Notes under the pieces: generated by a model
Seen by the model: the letters and a program-made list of their open reading frames with translations, nothing else
Database searches by the model: none
Told to the model about the DNA's origin: nothing
Made by a program: the position numbers and the translations under genes
Part shown: piece after piece, positions 57,230-64,000 of the stretch
Layout of the letters: every line of letters begins with the position of its first letter
How positions within the stretch are numbered: the first letter of the stretch is position 1
Assembly (NCBI RefSeq): GCF_954871325.1
Contig: NC_088777.1
Span: forward strand, 42,695,366-42,759,365
Direction: 5' to 3'
DNA from: Gordionus sp. m RMFG-2023
Lineage: Eukaryota > Nematomorpha > Gordioida > Chordodea > Parachordodidae
DNA length: 64,000 bases

Positions 57230-60200
57230 AGGGGGTGTCCGGATTTAATATATTTAAAATATGATATATATAAATTAGATAAAAAAAAATATTTCTATTG
57301 ATGTTTAATTTAACATTTTTTTTGTTTGATATAGAAGAGAGTTTCGTAATTAACACGGAGTTTTCTATCCTAAAAACGCGTTTGACATGTTTATATATTT
57401 GGCGAATAAGTTATTACAAGAAATTTATTAATAATATTCACTTTTATTTTGTTTTGTGGATAAAGAATCTTTTTCTTTGATAAATTATTTTTCGCTCAAA
57501 ATTTGGAATCATAACTGAAATTCTAGGGTTTCCTCCAAATTTAATGATTCTATTTGGATATTTTGTTTTAAAATCCAAGACCAGAGTTGTTTTTTATTAT
57601 GATTAATTTCAAAAAAAATGATAAGTTCTAAAGGACAAAAAAGACAGGGGAAAAATACCACAATTTGATAATTTTTTATATGCTTAGAAAGGGGACTTTA
57701 TAAAATTTTTTTTAGGAATTTATTCTACATGGCTATGAATATATATTCGATTTCACATGATGTAACGGGCATGGTGTCCAATAAAATTATTATTTATCTT
57801 AATCTAATACAAACTAACCCTTATTTTGCATAGACTTGAGCTAAACGTTAACGTGGTACACGAGCTTAGAAACAGGCCTTAACCTGAACCGCATAGTTCG
57901 GTAAAGACTAATAGAAACTAATTGGCTGCTTCACACTGATCAGAAGTCCTAAGTATCTGCTAATTACACCAAATTTAGTGCGTTTAATGTTTAATAAATT
58001 AAGTATTTCTCATAATATACTTTCAATCTTTGATTAACCCTAGCCCTGATCAGGACTTACCATGAACACTTAGCGATACATTTAGCCAACAACATATGCA
58101 TTTCCCCAGTACTCCACATTTTACTATTTTTATTAAAATAAAATTTGTTTAAAATGGACAACGGCAGTGCATTATCAATAGTTAAATATTTTCAGTGAAG
58201 AATGAAACATTTGTGCGGAGCAAACGAATAATATTTTTTTAAAATATCTTAACCTTTAAAAAAATGATAAAAATTTGAGTATTTTAGTCCGTTACCTTTT
58301 TTTAGGGAGTATTCCAGTGTCTTTTTGTTTAGTACACTTTTTGCAGGTCTTTATGTCCAGGATACTTCTTACCGATTACCCCTGATATTAGCTCATAGTT
58401 AAATACAAGTTTTTTTAGTAGGACATATAGAATATAATACTTTAAATTTTGATGTAAAATTAATATTTTTATAGTTTTAAACAATACATAATTATTTATA
58501 ATTTTATACCATTCATTATTAACATTTTATTTAAATCTTTATCATTGAAAGTTATGTTGTTGTTTGGTGTATGGCATATTATTATAAAATTTATAAATCC
58601 AAATCTTAGCATATCCAAGATTTTGCTAGGGGGGAGCAGTATTAGGTGAGTGTTTACCCCATAAATTTTATTGCAAACCTTTTCCACCTATTATAGGCCT
58701 TTAACTATATTCGAATTTTATAAAAATTATTTTGGTCCACTTTTTTCTATATAAAAATGCTATTTTTTTAAATATCTTGAATTATAGTCATTAGTCTAAG
58801 TTATTACTTTTAATAATTTTTATTTCAAATTCTTCCTTATAGTGATATATTGAATTCATTATTTGGTGAGAGGGTAGGTGGAGGGGGTTTATTAGCCAAA
58901 AATGTTATTTCCGAGAACAAACAAATTTGTGACACCCTTTGGTTAAGGCGCCCGTGCCCTAGACAAAAAGTTAAGCACAAAAATACACAGTAAAAAATTT
59001 ATGGAAATTATTTTATTTTGCACATGTTGCATTGAACTAGCTTCTAAGCCATTACAACAACTACGATGCTTTAAATATTCATAATAAATGGAGTTTTTTT
59101 TTTACTATAACGGCAAATTTTGTTTTACCTTTTTTTAAATACCCTACCCCAATGTCCGTGCTGGTTCACTTCCCTCTCTCCAGATCTCAGCTAACTCCTG
59201 GTGTTGGTTTCCCTCATGAAAGGTTTCCTGAAAGATAGGTCCCGCCAGAAATAGAACGCATTAACAAGGGATAGTTAAGAAGGGCTAACCTAACCTCTTG
59301 CCTAATACCACTAGTATACTTTAAAATATTTATAAAAAAAAAATTATTTCGAAAATGTAATTATTAAAATTTATTAAGCCCTTTTTAAAAAATATATATT
59401 ACCTTTATTCCTGTATCCGTTCTGGGTAGCTACCATTTCTCTAATCATTCGCAAACTTCTCATGCGAACTGGTTTCAGAAAATGGGATCCCGAAAAATAG
59501 TTCTCAAAAGATCAAACCGCCAACAATTTGTTTTACTTAACTTGATATCCCTGAAACTACTGGTCCACCAGCTGTCCTTAAGAAAATGACAAAATAATTT
59601 TAACGAGTTCTTTTGTAATTGTTTCTAAATGTAAATGACATTGCCCCATTACTTCACATATATGCATTTTTTTTACAAAAATTTATGTCTAAAAAATGCC
59701 CATCGGCTGTGCATTATTATTAGCTGAATAATTTTATTGAAGATTAACATCCATGCGTGGAAGAGATTACGACTTATGCAATTAAAAAATTTTTTTATTA
59801 AAATTTGGGTCTTTTTGAATAGTGTCTTATTGACCGGGGTAATTTTGGTTATTGTGTTTGATATTTAAGTAATAAAAAATCAATCTTATAATTGGGTGTA
59901 AAACTTAAAATATCGAAGTCCTGGAAATTACAGAACTATCATTTACAATATTATTTTTTCAGTAAGAAAACAGTGGAGGGAAGGTGAATTTTGATTTATC
60001 TTATATTATTTTATCTAAAGAAAATAAATAGGCCTTTAGAAAAAAAATCACATACTTTTTTATTATATTTAAAGAAAATAAATTGGCCTTATTGGAAAAA
60101 AAAATTACAGGCTTTCTTGACGGATGTAATCAAGGACGGATTCATTTGATATATGTAATTTTTTAATTAAATTTCAAGATATAATTATAAAAATAAAATA

Positions 60201-62746
60201 AACCCTTCTTTGTTTTGATCTACGAGATCGGGAAACGCCAGGTCTAGGGGCACTAGAAGCATATTCGTAGCCAGAAAGTTTTTATAGAGAAAGGAACAAT
60301 ATTAAGAAGAATTTTCTCTTAAATTTTATTGCAGGATCTTAGACTCAATTATTACAGGCCATTGGTAGAGTTACATTAAAAAATATATATGAATTTACAT
60401 TTTTAAAATATTAAAATATTTTAAAAAATTATCAACTTTTACTTATTTTTCTTTTGTAATACATACATTTTTTAGGAGGTGGGAGGGGTGAGTGAGGGGA
60501 GTGTAGAGATAGTTACGGAACACCATATCGGTGAATAGTCACATATTAAAATGATATACTTAAAATTGGTTAGAATAAAAGAAATCTACAAAAAATCTAA
60601 TGCCTTATGTTGGAAAGTGGGGTGGTCTATATTAAATATAGGCGAAGGCCCGATTTTGGCTATGGCTATGTTTTAGCTAAATTTCAGAATTTTTCAAATT
60701 TAAAAAAAAATGGGACTTATATCTTTTTAGCATGTGATTATTTAACCTCGCGTTCCGTAACAATAGCCTATAATTTATTAGATAAGATGATATTTACGAA
60801 ACCAGTAAATTTTTTTAAAGAGGGAGAGGAGGACTACCGGGTCACTATGCCTATGCACATAAGTCCATGTATATCTAAAGTTCTGAAAATGTAATCTGAG
60901 AGATTAAAGGGCATATTTTTTTAAAATAAAATTATAATGAGTTGAAATGGAAATATTTATTTTATAACCTAACTGTTGTAACTGTTGAAAAAAAGAAGAA
61001 ATAAATTTAATATAATACATCAAATGTCAGTTATTTTCTGACAGGGAAATTAAGTTTTCCTTGGGGGAAGAAGAGGAGATAGGGATCACGGGGTGTGTTT
61101 CATTGTTCGGAAAAACCCGTAGTTGGAGATTAAGAGATATTGGATTAGATGTCAGCTGTGGACCTTTGGATGTCAGCTGTGGACCTTTGAGAAATGAAAA
61201 ATTGGATAATTATATTATGTTATATTTTTCTACATATTTTATGTTAGATTGTTGTGGTTTTATTAGAAATAAAGATAATTATGTTAAATATCGATCGTCG
61301 TTAATGGTCAATGGTATTTATTTAATATTATTAGAAAGAATTATTTTGGGTTGTTAAGTTATATAATTGAGAGTAAAGGGCATTTTTATTATATTTAAGG
61401 TAACTTGTAATACTAACATTGAGGTATAAAACAGAAATAGAGGTAATTATATCCTATATAACACTTAAGTAAAACCGATCTTTCCCAAATACATAAAAAA
61501 AAAAATTTTTTTTAAATTATTTTCACGCTTCCCCTTTCCCCACCCACAAGAATGTTTTACATATCTAAGTTTGATGCTATATTTTATATTTTATGTAACA
61601 CCCCTATCTTTATATAACTAATAAATAACCTGTAATTAATATGCTCCCCTTATCCAAAAATTATGATTGATTATGTCATAATTTACATAAATTTGTAATA
61701 TTTTTTTTTCACCAAAAGTTCACATCTGAGATTGAAGGTTATATATATTATTAAATAAAATACAGCGCATACAAATTCGCCATGAGTAAAATATAATAAT
61801 GTTAACTATTTTGATTCGTTTATTTATTTTATTTTTAATTTAATTTTCAATTTTTACCAGCCTTTTTAACCCTCCAGAGCCTAGGTGTAAAAAAAATATA
61901 ATGTGACAAACAAAATGGGGTTCAGACAAACCTCAAATTAAATATGCTATATCTCAAAATCAAATAAATTAAAAGCTTTTATATTTAAAACATGACTGGC
62001 CCTACGTTTTCTTTACAAGGTTGATCAAACTTGGCCTTCATAATTTTTTTTCAAAGTATTTTTAATTTTTCCAGATGAGTTGAAAAATTGAAAAATCAAA
62101 TTTCAAAAGTTTTTGAAATTCAATTAATGTGATTAATTTTATTTTTCGAACTTAAAATTTTTTTTAAAATAGAATAATAAAGTTAATTTTATTTTCATCT
62201 ATAATTTCACAATTAAAAATATTCAAGTTTTAGTCACATCAAAGTTTAGTTTAGAAATTAATAGAAGAAATTTTTGAATAATTTTTTAACCAACAATAAA
62301 ATAAGAATATATCATTACTATATTTATATACGAAAACATAAATCTCTTAGGTAACATTAAAATATATAATGTCGTAATGGGATATGGAATTAATTAGGAT
62401 TTAGACTATTTCAATTTTTAATATTATTAATTTTGAAAAATCTGATTTGATCGAATATGTATCTCAACAATAGAGTACCCACACTATAAATTGCAGACAA
62501 TTTTGCTTAGAACTTTTGAAAATACTCTTAATTTATATCCGTTTTCGCATAGATTTTTTATATTAGAAAATACATAAAAGTTCATAACTAATATTGTCGG
62601 AAATCTTTGATATAGATACACATGAAATATATTTCCGGTCAAAAATTTTTTAAATTTAAAATGGTCCTAGGTAAATGATATAAAATTGAAAGATTCGGAA
62701 TTTCCGTCGATTCCATATCCCGATCAATGATGCATATATATATACT
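57230..62746. other. Intergenic, no gene recognised
   Basis: Mostly A+T-rich DNA with a few G+C-richer islands (57840-58100, 59140-59300, 59400-59540, 60610-60660, 61050-61190). Some phrases recur in pairs: ATATGCATTTxCCCCAGTAC-like text near 58100 and 59650, and CTCATGxxAxxGGTTTC near 59215 and 59460. No frame has a recognisable domain. Confidence 0.45.
61144..61187. repeat. 21-bp direct duplication
   Basis: GATGTCAGCTGTGGACCTTT with a following G is present twice without a gap. Being 21 bp, it keeps the frame of a short open frame (61061-61357) that otherwise has no known motif. Confidence 0.8.
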
Positions 62747-62940
62747 ACTTGATTGGCGATTCATTAATCAAAAATGTCCTTACATAGGAGTCAGCTGTAA
62801 CGCCATTTTGTGGTTTATATGCATTAATGTGCATTAATATAGTAATAAATAAAGACAATAATTGAAGTTTAAATCACAAAATGGCGCTACAGCTGATTTC
62901 CATATATGAACATTTTTGATTAATGAATCGCCAATTTAGT
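62747..62940. mobile_element. Palindromic MITE, ends ACTxxATTGGCGATT (second copy)
   Basis: 194 bp. Left ACTTGATTGGCGATTCATTA with ATCAAAAATG; right (reverse complement) ACTAAATTGGCGATTCATTA with ATCAAAAATG. The arms are nearly identical, and the inner GTAACGCCATTTTGTGGTTT is mirrored. It is better kept than the copy at 52668-52876. Confidence 0.7.
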
Positions 62941-64000
62941 GGGATTTTATACATCATCGATCCCAATACTAAATATAAAATTCACAATTTCATCATAATA
63001 TATAAATAAATGTACCTTGACTTATTTATTAAAAACTTTCTATTAACCTTTCGATATACTTATGGCTTACGGTGACATTCCCTCACCCTACCTACTTTTC
63101 CTTTAAAAAATAACAATAACCTAACATTTTTATTTTTAAGAACTACTTGCGGAATTATCACCAATATAAAATTTCCAATCTAATTTACAAAAAGGGGGGG
63201 GGATATATCATAAATGTATTTTATTAACATCTTCTTATTAACTGTTATATTTATTCACACATATTTATGTGTAAATAATTTCTTTTAACAAATGTATTAA
63301 CTTCGAAAGAGCTATTTTGATTATTAATATTATTAGATTAAAAAAAAATTGTAAAAAGATTACTTTATTGATTATTGTAAAATTGATGTTTAATTTATGT
63401 TATAAGAATAAAAAAAATATGAGAAAAGAATATAGTTGAAAATTAAAGGGCATCGCCATCAGAGGCGATCTAAAATTAAAATTTTGATATTTTTAAATAT
63501 TTGAATTCAGTAAAATTTCCATAATTAAATCAGGAGAATTCATGTTACAATGGAGCTTTAATTATTCATTTTAGACCTTAATGAAATTTACCTTTATGAT
63601 ACTAGTTATCTATCACTAAAGTTTCTAATACCCCCCCCTCCCCCTAAAAAAAATCAGAATATCTATATCTATAATATCGTAACAGAACGAGGTGAAAATA
63701 AACAAAGGAGTAAAAATATTATAATAGAAATAACTCTACTCTAATATAAAACTCAATAATAATTCCTGACACATCTGATTAGCCTAATGTTTTAAAAAAA
63801 TTGTGATTTCATCAATTTAAAGGATATTTTATGCATATTACAAAATAAAAGTTTTAAAAATAGATTTTGGCATTTTTAAGTAAAATTTGATCAAAAATCT
63901 TTCTTGAAAGATAAACTTTGCTCAAAAAATTATTGGAGATTTTTTTTTTCCAAACTTAAAAAAATACAAATTTAAAAAAAAAAAAAATAAGAGCAATTAT
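62941..64000. other. Intergenic, no feature recognised
   Basis: A+T-rich sequence with two short C/G tracts (63193-63202, 63630-63645). No motif-bearing frame. Confidence 0.5.

Noticed and set aside
60607-61357. Two consecutive plus-strand frames as a gene
   Set aside because: No domain, no shared splice logic, and the first overlaps a phrase (ATATAGGCGAAGGCC) that recurs near 14374, pointing to a repeat.
1-64000. CRISPR arrays, tRNA or rRNA genes, bacterial operons
   Set aside because: No regularly spaced identical repeats, no cloverleaf with the usual A and B boxes, no rRNA-like conserved blocks, and no Shine-Dalgarno-led gene clusters were seen.

Overview
This window looks like nuclear DNA from an invertebrate animal. 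It is very A+T-rich (roughly three quarters by eye). Genes are split by ordinary GT-AG introns, and families of hAT-type DNA transposons and hairpin MITEs are spread throughout. The genes recognised (an NF-kB/Rel factor with ankyrin repeats, a secreted Frizzled-related protein, an M3 oligopeptidase) are animal-type. I cannot name the phylum from sequence alone. No rRNA, tRNA or CRISPR array was seen.

Layout. (1) 476-20486, plus strand: pieces of an M3-family oligopeptidase (OpdA/PrlC-like). Nine exons with matching splice phases are recognised over 20 kb. The exon that should carry the HExxH zinc site was not found. Its introns hold two head-to-head LINE copies (6563-10018), a decayed retroelement fragment (14411-15090), a terminal-inverted-repeat element with a 123-codon ORF (16441-17076), and a 2-kb near-perfect foldback (17966-19971). 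(2) 21921-27999, minus strand: a secreted Frizzled-related protein of the sFRP3/4 type. The CRD exon and the netrin-like (NTR) exon are clear; at least one exon between them is not resolved. The CRD carries a very long insertion between its fifth and sixth cysteines. (3) 28000-33599: intergenic, with a (TTTTC)n tract of about 245 bp, degenerate roughly 280-bp repeats and a hAT transposase remnant. (4) 33600-44387, minus strand: a p105/Relish-class NF-kB gene in 14 exons whose splice phases all agree. It encodes the whole Rel homology domain, a nuclear localisation signal, a long Asn/Ser-rich linker, a DSG motif and about six ankyrin repeats, and ends in an acidic tail with no death domain. One intron contains a hAT element with a second hAT element nested in it, both with 8-bp target-site duplications. 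(5) 44388-64000: almost 20 kb without a confident gene. It holds a 731-bp hAT element with perfect target-site duplications and an apparently intron-split BED finger, two related palindromic MITEs, and many repeat scraps.

How it fits together: the M3 gene and the sFRP gene converge tail to tail (20486/21921). The sFRP and NF-kB genes are both on the minus strand. There is no sign of shared function; this is an ordinary gene neighbourhood swollen by mobile elements. The most notable points are the NF-kB protein (a serine in place of the redox-sensitive cysteine of the DNA-recognition loop, and a DSGIED motif just before the ankyrin repeats), the enlarged CRD of the sFRP, and the long foldbacks inside introns of the M3 gene.
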